From assembly GCF_963678635.1 (NCBI RefSeq), contig NC_087064.1:83135847-83199846 (forward strand): a stretch of 64,000 bases of DNA. Direction: 5' to 3'. Shown here one piece after another: positions 21,890-32,033 of the stretch (positions are counted from its first letter, which is position 1; each line of letters begins with the position of its first letter). The notes beneath the pieces were generated by a model, which worked only from the letters and a program-made list of their open reading frames with translations, made no database searches and was not told the DNA's origin. The stretch is from Symsagittifera roscoffensis (lineage: Eukaryota > Xenacoelomorpha > Acoela > Convolutidae). The translations under genes and the position numbers were made by a program.

Positions 21890-22440
21890 TTGAACATTAC
21901 AGTTCTCAGCAAACAGACAATCTCCCAAGACTTGGGCAAGTTCTTTGAATTTGTTCAGGGTATAGTTGACGTAGGCAACTTGCATCAAGACTTCGTTCTC
22001 CTTTGCAGTGAAGAGACGAATCTTAATGTAGAGTGGCTTGTTCACACTGTACTTCTTGATTGTGACACACCCTTCTCTTCTTGTATGTTGCTACTTCATA
22101 CACCGCATGACAGATCGCAAGTTCCTGATTCATAGTTGAGTCTTTGTAAGAAAGGGTTCCAATACAGGAACGAGTCCAATGTTTTCAGCATCGTGAAAAA
22201 CAGTATTCCGTATTGCTGATATCCTTTCTCCTTCTTTTTCACCAAGATAGACTCGCTGGGTTTTTTTGATTTGTCCCGATTCATTTTTCTTTGGCAATTG
22301 GAAGCAAGGTTCAAAGTAAACTTTTCCGTTGTAAGGTTTTTGGGACAAAGAAAATCTCCCAATTCTTTTTTGGTTGTTCGCAAATAGTTGGGAAGGATAT
22401 CTTTTTGTGAATACATTTTTGATTTGAGACTCATAGCCAA
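21890..22440 (-). pseudogene. Unassigned Maverick gene, copy II
   Basis: Second copy of the gene at 13262-13812. Frames 22096-22440 and 22130-22348 match those of copy I with scattered substitutions (for example ENLASNCQRK for NIASNCQRK) and share the same frame change near the KFTLN segment, so the break predates the tandem duplication or reflects an undetected intron or shift. Head-to-head with the plus ORF at 22655. Confidence 0.45.
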
Positions 22441-22654
22441 CTGATCAGTAGTACCTATTTCAAAATAATGATATTTGTAATTATATAGAAATTAGGAAAA
22501 GTAGATGACTCACTGTACATTCCAAATAAGGTATTATTACCTTTTATGGAATTATGAGCAGGTGATGATCCAAATATGGACATTGCGTAGGTGGTGGAAC
22601 TACTATATAAGCAATCCAATGTAGATAAAAATCATTTTCAACAAGTAATCGGTG
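22433..22654. promoter_or_regulatory. Divergent promoter region with TATA box, copy II
   Basis: TATATAA at 22604-22610 and the following CCAAT keep the spacing seen in copy I, about 45 bases upstream of the ATG at 22655. The whole interval is nearly identical to 13805-14026. Confidence 0.5.
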
Positions 22655-23131
22655 ATGGCATCTGCTTTGTGTCAAGCATATCCCACTTTTTATTCGGACT
22701 ACAATGCAAAATCTCTTTTTATATGTGTCTCAGAAAATGTTTTTGAATGGTTCAATGTCACCCAAGATTACAGTGTATCTAACCATTTATCATTCTGCCC
22801 AGTAGAAATTTGCAAATTTCAGTTAGTATTAAGGGGATTATCGCTCGATCAAGTTTTGCAAAGATTAGATAAATATCCTTTCACTTACAAAATTGATGAC
22901 TGTATATATACTTTATACAAAAACAGATTTTATTCCAATATTATTTCATCAAGAGGCGAAGTTTTCATTCAATTGAATCGTGCAGTCGAACACAATTTGA
23001 AATGTAGAATACCGCAAAAATTACCCAGTGTTGCAAAGAAATACCTAAAAGACATTATCTCAGTTCAAAAAAGTCCAAAAGACATTATCTCACTCTGCGT
23101 CCACTCTGACTCATCTAACTTCTTTTTTTAA
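22655..23131 (+). CDS. Unassigned plus-strand protein, copy II
   Basis: The frame opens MASALCQAYPTFYSDY and is open for 158 residues. Compared with copy I it has about ten amino-acid replacements (for example Tyr to Asp at residue 15 and Lys to Glu in NRAVEHN) and no stop or indel up to LCVHSDS. After that a 0.43-kb deletion fuses the frame to SNFFF and a stop. The second Cys of the Cys-x5-Cys pair in copy I is replaced by Ile here (CPVEICKF), leaving a downstream Cys. Confidence 0.5.
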   Translation: MASALCQAYPTFYSDYNAKSLFICVSENVFEWFNVTQDYSVSNHLSFCPVEICKFQLVLRGLSLDQVLQRLDKYPFTYKIDDCIYTLYKNRFYSNIISSRGEVFIQLNRAVEHNLKCRIPQKLPSVAKKYLKDIISVQKSPKDIISLCVHSDSSNFFF

Positions 23132-23756
23132 TGCATATACGAAAAACGCAAAAATTAATTGTAAAAAACTTGTTAAATAAAAAACTTGTTTTTTTGACAT
23201 TTTTAATCAATATGAAAATGAATTTTTGAATGATCAAAATCAGAACAAAGAAATTCATAAAATTTAATTTTCAACAGTGCAAAAAAATCTTGTTACAATT
23301 TTTTTTAAAATGCGAAAATCTTTAAGGAAATTTTTCTTAATTTGCGAGTTTTTTTTTGATGTTTTTAAAAAATGTACCAGAAACAGTATAAATTTGTTTG
23401 CATGGAGCAAAAACTAATGTAAAGTTTTTAACATATTTGCAAAACAGGTGATAATATTTTTGTCATGTGGGAAAAAAATGTGAAATTTTTTACAAGATGT
23501 TGAAATTCGTTTATTTTTTTTGCCATCTCAACAATAAAAATTTGTAAAATTAATTACCAATTGCATAATTAGTTTGATATTTAACAAAGTTTTTCAACAA
23601 ATTTTTAAAATAAAACTTAACTCTTGCAATTTTTCAACAAATTTTTCTATGACTTCTTGCTTTATCTCTTTTTTCCTGTCTCTTTAAAATAAAAATACTA
23701 GATGCAAAGAAAAAAATCACAAAACACAAATTAACAACCAAATTGTTTACAAATCA
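23132..23756. repeat. AT-rich degenerate repeats, unit II
   Basis: Counterpart of the AT-rich stretch in unit I, lacking its first part. The GATCTC/CTGTCTCTTTAAAATAAAAA motif occurs once here rather than twice. No coding sequence. Confidence 0.5.
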
Positions 23757-24115
23757 AAGAGCTGTCGAGCAGCTGAAGAGTTTCGCAAGTTCTCAATGGA
23801 GTGCAAAGCTGGTCTTGCCTCCTTCAACGGTGGCTGTCTTGTTGGTTCGCTGACTCGAGTTCTTGGCTCAGAGAACCCCTCATCCTCTTCGATGGTATTT
23901 GGGTTGTCCACAGATCCCTCTTCCCTATCGTCGATTGATTAAGCCACATATCTAGAGTCAGGAGCTTCGGGGTAGTTCATTCCCATATGCTCAGCCACTT
24001 CCTCCATCATTTGCATTTCTCCAAGATGGTTCTCTGTCATGGATACGTTGAAATCCCTCGCGCATCACCTCCACCATGAGCCAGACTTGGATTGGGATGT
24101 CCATTCGTGCCAGAA
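23757..24115 (-). pseudogene. GC-richer gag-like remnant at the end of tandem unit II
   Basis: Second copy of the segment at 15640-15987, with small indels. It again ends exactly where the next tandem unit begins (CATCTCCACAAACTG). Confidence 0.4.
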
Positions 24116-24422
24116 CATCTCCACAAACTGTTTCTCGCACTTGGATTTGTACTAGTCAGCCAAAATTTCTACCGAGAACATAAGTTTGTTATTTTGCACT
24201 GAGAAGATCATTTTGAGCTATAAGTTGCAAGGGAAGATGAATAAGTAAAAGATGCAGAGTAAAAACAAGATTTACACTTGCGAGAGATCAATTGACGGTG
24301 GTTAAGTTGAAATTAAAAAATTTAGAGCTGAGAGAGGAGGTAGTTGACGGTAGATAAATTGAAAATAAAATGATTTTTAGTTAAGAGAGAGGTGTACCTT
24401 CAATTCGAATGTGTGGGTTCAA

Positions 24423-24608
24423 CCAATCAGAATTGATTTTCCCTATTTGGATTGTAGTCGTTTCCAATCAGGTTTCATTTTCCTTTTAAGGACTTTTTAT
24501 AGAAAAGTCGTGTCCAATCGGAAACAAAGCTCCATTTTGGGTACTTTTACCCATTGTCGTTTCCAATCACAAAATTGTTTTTTTTTGTGCTAGTTGTTTT
24601 ATCCAATC
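24423..24608. promoter_or_regulatory. Array of five CCAATC boxes, copy III
   Basis: CCAATC at 24423, 24464, 24514, 24563 and 24603. Start spacings are 41, 50, 49 and 40, identical to copy I although the intervening DNA differs at many positions. Confidence 0.5.
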
Positions 24609-24821
24609 AGACGAAAATTTACTTTTTAAGGACTTAATCTTTCAAATAAGTAAAATAATACTCAAAAGTAACTGCAAAAATAAATTACCAAAAGTTGTTT
24701 GCCGTAAAAATATGAAATATTGCCGATAAAATAACAAGAATGAAAATTAATAAAAATGGCATCTCTGCAATATTTCTCATCAAGTTAATTGAATTTTTTG
24801 TATATATTTGATGAAAAATTG

Positions 24822-25079
24822 CTAATTTCTGAGTAGATAGTCAAGTTTTTTGATTTTGATGTAGATTTGAGAGGATAACTCAAAGTTGAAGAATTTTTCA
24901 AAGCAAATCTCTGGAAGTCTGATTCGAAACCTGATCATGTAAGATTTTGAACTTTGAAAGTTTTTAAAGAAATAGAGGAAAAAAGAACTTTGCTGGGAAG
25001 TTTTCACAAATTTGGGAATTGGGTAGGGAATAAAAAGAGTCTTTGTAATGCGATCGTACGACTTTTTTATTAGCTTCAA
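24822..25079 (-). CDS. Unassigned 85-residue protein, copy III
   Basis: Full-length frame MKLIKKSYDRITKTLFIPYP and onwards, differing from copy I at roughly ten residues. It has the same Phe-rich centre and IYIKIKKLDYLL end. No known family. Confidence 0.4.
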   Translation of the reverse strand: MKLIKKSYDRITKTLFIPYPIPKFVKTSQQSSFFLYFFKNFQSSKSYMIRFRIRLPEICFEKFFNFELSSQIYIKIKKLDYLLRN

Positions 25080-25470
25080 ATTTTCTAAAATAAATATATT
25101 TTTTTTTCTTGTCAGGTGTAACTCAGCGGTAAGTTTATAGATTTGATACGCAATATGTGATCAAAAGTAAAAACCCTTTAATTGAGTAAGTTCCCCTAAA
25201 AAGACCTTTACTTAGTCGGAGAGCTCTATTTTGGACAACATAAACGTCCAAAAAATTGTGAAAAAATTAGGAGTCTACATCTATTTCATCAATAAGGAAA
25301 TCAAACGGAATTTTTTCTTTTTTCTTGTAGAGTAACTCGAAGAAGTTCAAATGTTTTTTTATCAACATTTTTCAAAAATGATTATTTTTCATCCAAAGCT
25401 ATTTCTAGAAACTGCTTAGTTCTGATTGGTTGAAAAAATTGTCTGGTAAATTCTAGAAATTTTGAAGGAA

Positions 25471-25647
25471 TGACGTAGGCGATGACGTCATTACCATAAA
25501 AGGAAATTTGCGTGCGTACTGACGTCACTTCTATGTATAGAATGACGCTATTACAAAAAAAGAAAAATTGCGCAGGCCGTGACGTCACTTCTATTTAAAG
25601 AATGACGCCAATTCCATAAAAGGATAATTGCGTAGGCGATGACGTCA
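25471..25647. promoter_or_regulatory. Four perfect CRE palindromes (TGACGTCA) upstream of polB
   Basis: TGACGTCA stands at 25483, 25520, 25580 and 25640. TGACG half-sites stand at 25471 and in AATGACGC at about 25533 and 25593. The last three full sites are 60 bases apart and sit in a roughly 60-bp tandem repeat (AATTGCG, CAT/CTTCTAT words recur). TGACGTCA is the consensus site of CREB/ATF bZIP factors. The cluster begins about 350 bases before the polB start codon at 25837 and is absent from the rest of the window as far as I can see. Confidence 0.65.
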
Positions 25648-25836
25648 TTGTTAGTAAAAATACGCATATATTGTTAGGTTAAATCATTCGTTTTCTGTGC
25701 CAATCAGAAACAGTTAATTGGATTTTTTTTTCAAATTTTAGAATTCGTTGATTCGCGAAAAGAAAAAAAGTAAGTTATTTATACTTTAAATTTTCAATTT
25801 TAGAACATTTCTAAAGTTCCAAACGTTTTTTAGATA

Positions 25837-28346
25837 ATGCCTGCTCTGAACAGAAATGAGAAAGTCAAGTGCGAGAAATGCGGTGATGATTACAGGAGAT
25901 CTGATGCTGCGAGACATTGAGAGAGATGTGAATACAAGGATGAATATAAGTGTCCTAATTGTAACTTTTTGTCCAAGAAGAAGGAAGAGATGGATTATCA
26001 TGTTGCGAAGAAGCATGCTCAACCAAGTTCGAAGCAGTCAACGGTTTGTTCTTCTTGTGAACAAGAGTTTCCAAATTACTACCCTCTCCAACAACATCGG
26101 AAAAAAGAACATGGAGCAAAACTACGGAAACCGGAAACTGTAGCGGACTTGAACAAGATTGTGTAGGAAGAAGGGGAAGATGGTGAAAAACTGAAGGAGG
26201 AACTCAGTGCTTGTCAACATTTTCTGGCGGATACGGAGATAGAAAATGGGAGACATAAGGTATTTAACCTCTTTATGTCCATGTTAGACACTAAAATAAT
26301 CAACGAGAAACTTGAAGAAGTCTTCAACAAGCTCAATTCTGCCGCTAAAATCAACAAAACTCTGGGGTTCGTTCTGCGAAATATTGAGACTGCTGAATAT
26401 CGATATTTCTACGCGCATGAAAACAATACTTTATTTGAAAAATCCCATTTGCTCTGTACAAAAGCAGACTTGATAACAATCCAAGAAAAAGTGGAAAAAT
26501 TCGTTATTGTGGAGCAATGTACCCAAGAACGTCAAAACACAAAGTGGCAATTCAAGCTGATTACTAACGTCACAATTTTTGCTTCTTTGCTGAAAAACAT
26601 CCCAATGGGATGTCCGGACTCTGTCTTACCCAAACTTCTTTTGAAAAACCATTCTGTTAACTGTCTTTTATCTATTAAAGACAAGGAACCACACAAAGTT
26701 AATTTGTGTCTTTTACGCGCATTGGCAAAACTCATGAACGGACACAATGATCTTGACTCTCACACTTCCAGATACTTTGCAGAGTTTATATCAAAATCTG
26801 GTTATGATCTTTATATACGATTTCTTTATCCACGAAGGAGAATATCTAGGAGAACTAGCTCTACGAAGTATTGGAAGATTTGACAAAACAGTCAAATTAC
26901 TGAGATTTAACAATCATATCACTCATACAAAAGATATTGATTTTTTCTTCAAGTGCTTCCGGTGCCCTAGTTGTGATACTTTCTTCAAAAGATCTCAGTT
27001 TCTCAACATTTTCTGAGATAGATGCAAGGATCGAGTGAAACATATTTACCCAAAGAACGTGTATGAGCTTCGAGAAACCTTGTTTGAAAAACTAGAAGGA
27101 TTCAATCTTCCAATTTCTGAAGATAACAAACTTTTTAATAACCTAGCAATTTTTGATTTTGAGTCGATTTGTGTTCCTACAGAGGAACTAAAAGAAACAC
27201 AAACTATAACCTGGATTAGAAAACATTGATTTGAAACAACATCTGGAGAGATATGTAAATATTTTATTTGTATTTGGATTTAAAAGCGGTAGATATGATT
27301 TGAATTTGATCAAGTCCTACCTAATCCTCTATTTGATTAACGATAAAGAACAAGAAACATCAGTAATCAAAAAAGCGAACAACTTTATATCTTTCAATTT
27401 TAGAGATGTACAATTTCTCGATATACTGAAGTTTCTGGGTGGAGCATTGGACTCTTTTCTCAACAAGGAGTTAATGAACAAGGAAATAAGCGGAGAGAAG
27501 TGGATGATATGAGACGGAATTACATTAAAGAAAAAGGATGCAAAGTTGAAGAAAGATGGGAGTACGAGTGGTGGGAATGTTTCAAAACCAATGACAAAAT
27601 CAAAAGTCACGTCAGAAACCATTTTCCTTACAAGAGACTTCTCTCTACAGACTCGTTTCTATCAAAAATAAAAGATGGGTCTCTTTTTGGTTATGTTCAG
27701 TGCGATTTAATTGTTCCAGATGAGATAAAATTAAAATTTGCCAACTTTCCTACAATTTTCAAAAATACTGAAGTTGGAAGAAACAATATCGGAGACTACA
27801 TGAAAAACTATACAATCGAGAACGAAACTTTGAAGAATGCTGATATCTAGTTTCAAGCTGGAAAATGGAACAACTATAACTCCTCTCTTCAACTTTTTTT
27901 TGGAACTTGGATTACAGTGCACCAAAGTTTACCGTTTCGTTCAATATTCTCCTCGGAAATGCCTAATAATTTCGTTCAGTCAGTGGTTGATGCTAGAAGA
28001 GAAATAGATGAAAACCCTCTATCAGGAGTTGTGGCAGAAACAATGAAACTTTTGGGTAATTCCTCGTATGGATATCAGATCATGGATAGATCAAGCCATA
28101 CAATCACAAAATATCTGAACGATGAAAAAACTCATAAAGCGATCAATGAGCCATTCTTCAAAAGACTAAATACAGTTGAAAAAGACTTGTATGATGTGGA
28201 GTTGTAATCAACCATTGAACACCAATCTCACATCTACTAACAGAGGAGTCAGAACTATAAATCATATGGTTGCTACATATGAACAGACAAAGAAAGGACT
28301 AAGCTATTTTTATCCAAAAAGACAAGTTCCAGATGATTTTTTATCT
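25837..28346 (+). pseudogene. Maverick protein-primed DNA polymerase B with N-terminal zinc fingers, deleted and frame-broken
   Basis: ATG at 25837 opens MPALNRNEKVKCEKCGDDYR. The N-terminus carries C2H2-type fingers (CEKCGDDYRRSDAARH, CPNCNFLSKKKEEMDYHVAK, CSSCEQEFPNYYPLQQHRKK). TGA at 25918 and TAG at 26164 interrupt it. Further on come IHEGEYLGELALRSIGRFDK and FRCPSCDTFFKRSQ, and the exonuclease domain with NNLAIFDFESIC (motif Exo I) and GFKSGRYDLNLIKSYL. After a deletion come NYIKEKGCKVEERWEYEWWE and VVAETMKLLGNSSYGYQIMD (polymerase motif B). A second deletion follows, then TSTNRGVRTINHMVATYEQT and KKGLSYFYPKRQV (C-terminus). Palm motifs A and C with the catalytic Asp residues fall in the two deletions, so it is inactive. 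Confidence 0.85.
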
Positions 28347-28354
28347 CGGAAATT

Positions 28355-28855
28355 TAAATTTTTCTCAAAATTTTAGGAGGTTTCAGCATTGCTTCAAGTT
28401 GATAGAAAGTAAGATTGTCCAATAGTTCAAATTAGGTCGAATAATAGCTAATCTTATCGTGTTTTGAAGTTTTTTGAAAATTTTTCAATTTTTTCGATAA
28501 AAAATCTAAGTTTTTACCCAAAAATTCTTACAATTGACTTACCATGTACCAATAAACTACTTAAAATTCCTTCATTCCACAATCTATACGTAATTAAATT
28601 TTAATTTTTTCCAATTAGATAACGCGCGCCAAGATTTTTGCGAAAAAACTAGACATTTCCACACAAAAACAAAAAAATTGTTTTTCTTACTCTTACCATC
28701 ACACTGAATCGTCACCATCGGTATTCCCTATCTTGACACATTGTAGAATCTATACCCAATCTTAATACATAGCGAGGTTGACCCGAAATCTATAATGTAT
28801 CTTAATACATGGGGTCAGCCACGCTTCCCCCTGATCAGCTTCAACATCTACTACT
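28355..28855. repeat. Right terminal inverted repeat of the Maverick
   Basis: Reverse complement of 7242-7775 with scattered differences, ending CATCTACTACT before the target duplication. The outer 346 bases (from 28510) also form the TIR part of the first tandem unit of the array that follows. Confidence 0.8.
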
Positions 28856-31800
28856 CATGGTGGTATCTTAACCGCAATAAAAAGCTTTAAATTCTAAGAA
28901 ATTACTTAACAATCAGTCTGACTGCTGTCTGACGTGTTCAATCGAAATTACAAATAAAAGCAATTTAATTTGTGCTTTCTGCAATTCTCCAAAAAACGGC
29001 AGTTAAAGATTTTTAACTGAAAATTTCAAAAATTTGCTTTACCTTCTGCCGAAATCCAAAGCGCCTACTAAAAACCAAAGCGACAATAATTTGCGGCGGT
29101 TTAAGTTTTTATAGTGCGAATTGGACTACTTTAAGAAGTTTTGACGAAGATGAAAACATGGCCAGGCAGAACTTTTCTAATCAGCTTTTTAAATAAACAG
29201 AAGATATCGAAAGTTTTTAGCCAAAAATTCTTACAATTGACTTACCATGTACCAGTAAACTACTTAAAAGTCCTTCATTCCACAATATACATGTAATTAA
29301 ATATTGATTTTTTCCAATTAGATAACGCGCGCCAAGATTTTTGCGAAAAAACTAGACATTTCCGCACAAAAAGCAAAAAAAACAGTTTTTCTTACTCTTA
29401 CCATCACACTGAATCCTTACCATCGATATTCCCTATCTTGACACATTGTAGACTCTATACCCAATCTTAATACATAGCGAGGTTGACCCGAAATCTATAA
29501 CGTATCTTAATACATGGGGTCAGCCACGCTTCCCCCCTGATCAGCTCCAACATCTACTACTCATGGTGGTATCTTAACCGCAATAAAAAGCGTTCAATTC
29601 TAAGAAATTACCCAACAATCAGTCTGACTGCTGTCTGATGTGTTCAATAGAAATTACAAATAAAAGCATTTTAATTTGTGCTTTCTGCAATTCTCCAAAA
29701 AACGTCAGTTAAAGATATTCAACTGAAAATTTCAAAGTTTTGCTTTACTGTCTGCCGAAAACCAAAGCGTCTATTAAAAACCAAAGCGACGATAATTTGC
29801 GGCGGTTTAAGTTTTTATAGTGCAAATTGGACCACTTTAAGCAGTTTTGACGAAGATGAAAACATGGCCAGGCAGAACTTTTCTAATCAGCTAATTAAAT
29901 AAACAGAAGATATTGAAAGTTTTTTACCCAAAAATTCTCACAATTGACTTACCATGTACCAATAAACTACTTAAAAGTCCTTCATTCCACAATCTACACG
30001 TAATTAAATTTTAATTTTTTCCAATTAGATAATGCGCGCCAAGATTTTTGCGAAAAAACTAGACTTTTCCACACAAAAACAAAAAAAAATGTTTTTCTTA
30101 CTCTTACCATCACACTGAATCCTTACCATCGATTTTCCTATTTTGACACAGTGTAGACTCTATACCCAATCTTAATACATAGCGAGGTTGACCCGAAATC
30201 TATACCGTATCTTAATACATGGGGTCAGCCACGCTTCCCCCTGATCAGCTCCAACATCTACTACTCATGGTGGTATCTTAACCGCAATAAAAAGCTTTAA
30301 ATTCTAAGAAATTACTTAACAATCAGTCTGACTGCTGTCTGACGTGTTCAATCGAAATTACAAATAAAAGCAATTTAATTTGTGCTTTCTGCAATTCTCC
30401 AAAAAACGGCAGTTAAAGATTTTTAACTGAAAATTTCAAAAATTTGCTTTACCTTCTGCCGAAATCCAAAGCGTCTACTAAAAACCAAAGCGACAATAAT
30501 TTGCGGCGGTTTAAGTTTTTATAGTGCGAATTGGACTACTTTAAGAAGTTTTGACGAAGATGAAAACATGGCCAGGCAGAACTTTTCTAATCAGCTTTTT
30601 AAATAAACAGAAGATATCGAAAGTTTTTAGCCAAAAATTCTTACAATTGACTTACCATGTACCAGTAAACTACTTAAAAGTCCTTCATTCCACAATATAC
30701 ATGTAATTAAATATTGATTTTTTCCAATTAGATAACGCGCGCCAAGATTTTTGCGAAAAAACTAGACATTTCCGCACAAAAAGCAAAAAAAAATTGTTTT
30801 TCTTACTCTTACCATCACACTGAATCCTTACCATCGATATTCCCTATCTTGACACATTGTAGACTCTATACCCAATCTTAATACATAGCGAGGTTGACCC
30901 GAAATCTATAACGTATCTTAATACATGGGGTCAGCCACGCTTCCCCCCTGATCAGCTCCAACATCTACTACTCATGGTGGTATCTTAACCGCAATAAAAA
31001 GCGTTCAATTCTAAGAAATTACCCAACAATCAGTCTGACTGCTGTCTGACGTGTTCAATAGAAATTACAAATAAAAGCATTTTAATTTGTGCTTTCTGCA
31101 ATTCTCCAAAAAACGTCAGTTAAAGATATTCAACTGAAAATTTCAAAGTTTTGCTTTACTGTCTGCCGAAAACCAAAGCGTCTATTAAAAACCAAAGCGA
31201 CGATAATTTGCGGCGGTTTAAGTTTTTATAGTGCAAATTGGACCACTTTAAGCAGTTTTGACGAAGATGAAAACATGGCCAGGCAGAACTTTTCTAATCA
31301 GCTGTTTAAATAAACAGAAGATATTGAAAGTTTTTTACCCAAAAATTCTCACAATTGACTTACCATGTACCAATAAACTACTTAAAAGTCCTTCATTCCA
31401 CAATCTACACGTAATTAAATTTTAATTTTTTCCAATTAGATAATGCGCGCCAAGATTTTTGCGAAAAAACTAGACTTTTCCACACAAAAACAAAAAAAAA
31501 TGTTTTTCTTACTCTTACCATCACACTGAATCCTTACCATCGATTTTCCTATTTTGACACAGTGTAGACTCTATACCCAATCTTAATACATAGCGAGGTT
31601 GACCCGAAATCTATACCGTATCTTAATACATGGGGTCAGCCACGCTTCCCCCTGATCAGCTCCAACATCTACTACTCATGGTGGTATCTTAACCGCAATA
31701 AAAAGCTTTCATTTCTAAGAAACTACCCAACAATCAGTCTGACTGCTGTCTGACGTGTTCAATAGAAATTACAAATAAAAGCATTTTAATTTGTGCTTTC

Positions 31801-32033
31801 TGCAATTCTCCAAAAAACGGCAGTTAAAGATATTCAACTGAAAATTTCAAAGTTTTGCTTTACTGTCTGCCGAAAACCAAAGCGTCTACTAAAAACCAAA
31901 GCGACGATAATTTGCGGCGGTTTAAGTTTTTATAGTGCAAATTGGACCACTTGAAGCAGTTTTGACGAAGATGAAAACATGGCCAGGCAGAACTTTTCTA
32001 ATCAGCTGTTTAAATAAACAGAAGATATCGAAA
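28510..32033. repeat. Five-unit tandem array of Maverick TIR plus LINE flank (about 705 bp per unit)
   Basis: Units start at 28510, 29213, 29920, 30623 and 31330 (lengths 703, 707, 703, 707, 704). Each has about 346 bases of right TIR (from GTTTTTA-CCAAAAATTC to CTACTACT), CATGGT, and about 355 bases of LINE ending AACAGAAGATATCGAAA or GATATTGAAA. Units 1/3 and 2/4 share private variants in parts: the stretch LINE1-TIR2-LINE2-TIR3 (about 1.41 kb) is itself duplicated nearly without change, a higher-order repeat. The LINE half contains a 74-codon frame (29678-29902, 31089-31313) with TIICGGLSFYSANWTTLSSF, a decayed form of the endonuclease GDFN motif region, not a separate gene. Confidence 0.85.
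28856..28861. repeat. Target-site duplication (right) of the Maverick, CATGGT
   Basis: It directly follows the right terminus. The host LINE frame continues through it as HGGILTAIKS, matching the break on the left at THG. Confidence 0.75.

Larger units (their letters stand above)
15988..24115. repeat. Internal tandem block, unit II
   Basis: It is collinear with unit I from 15988 to about 19313 and from about 21830 to 24115, with only a few percent difference by eye. Between those positions it holds 2.5 kb absent from unit I. Since that extra DNA encodes the C-terminal-to-N-terminal order expected for the ATPase, whose C-terminal remnant is still present in unit I, unit I has suffered a deletion. 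Confidence 0.8.
24116..25158. repeat. Internal tandem block, partial unit III
   Basis: The third copy repeats the first 1.04 kb of the unit (opening sequence, CCAAT array and 85-codon ORF) and breaks off after TTTGATACGCAATAT, where unique DNA leading to polB begins. In unit I the corresponding point is about 10963. Confidence 0.8.
7242..28855. mobile_element. Maverick/Polinton DNA transposon, full-length but decayed and internally duplicated
   Basis: The element is 21.6 kb, bounded by roughly 0.5-kb inverted repeats with 5'-AG ends and by the 6-bp duplication CATGGT. It carries the gene set that defines Mavericks: protein-primed DNA polymerase B (plus strand, right end), retroviral-like integrase, packaging ATPase, double-jelly-roll major capsid and a probable minor capsid (all minus strand). 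It is longer than the usual 15-20 kb because an internal block of 6-8 kb is repeated in tandem. Every recognisable core gene has stops, frameshifts or deletions, so the copy cannot be autonomous. I did not recognise the adenovirus-type cysteine protease. Confidence 0.85.

Noticed and set aside
29678-31313. Two identical-length 74-codon ORFs as a conserved host gene pair
   Set aside because: They lie in LINE halves of the tandem array and encode part of the decayed LINE endonuclease.
28510-32033. Regularly spaced repeats resembling a CRISPR array
   Set aside because: Units are 705 bp, nearly identical throughout, and consist of transposon TIR plus LINE; there is no short repeat/spacer structure and the DNA is animal.
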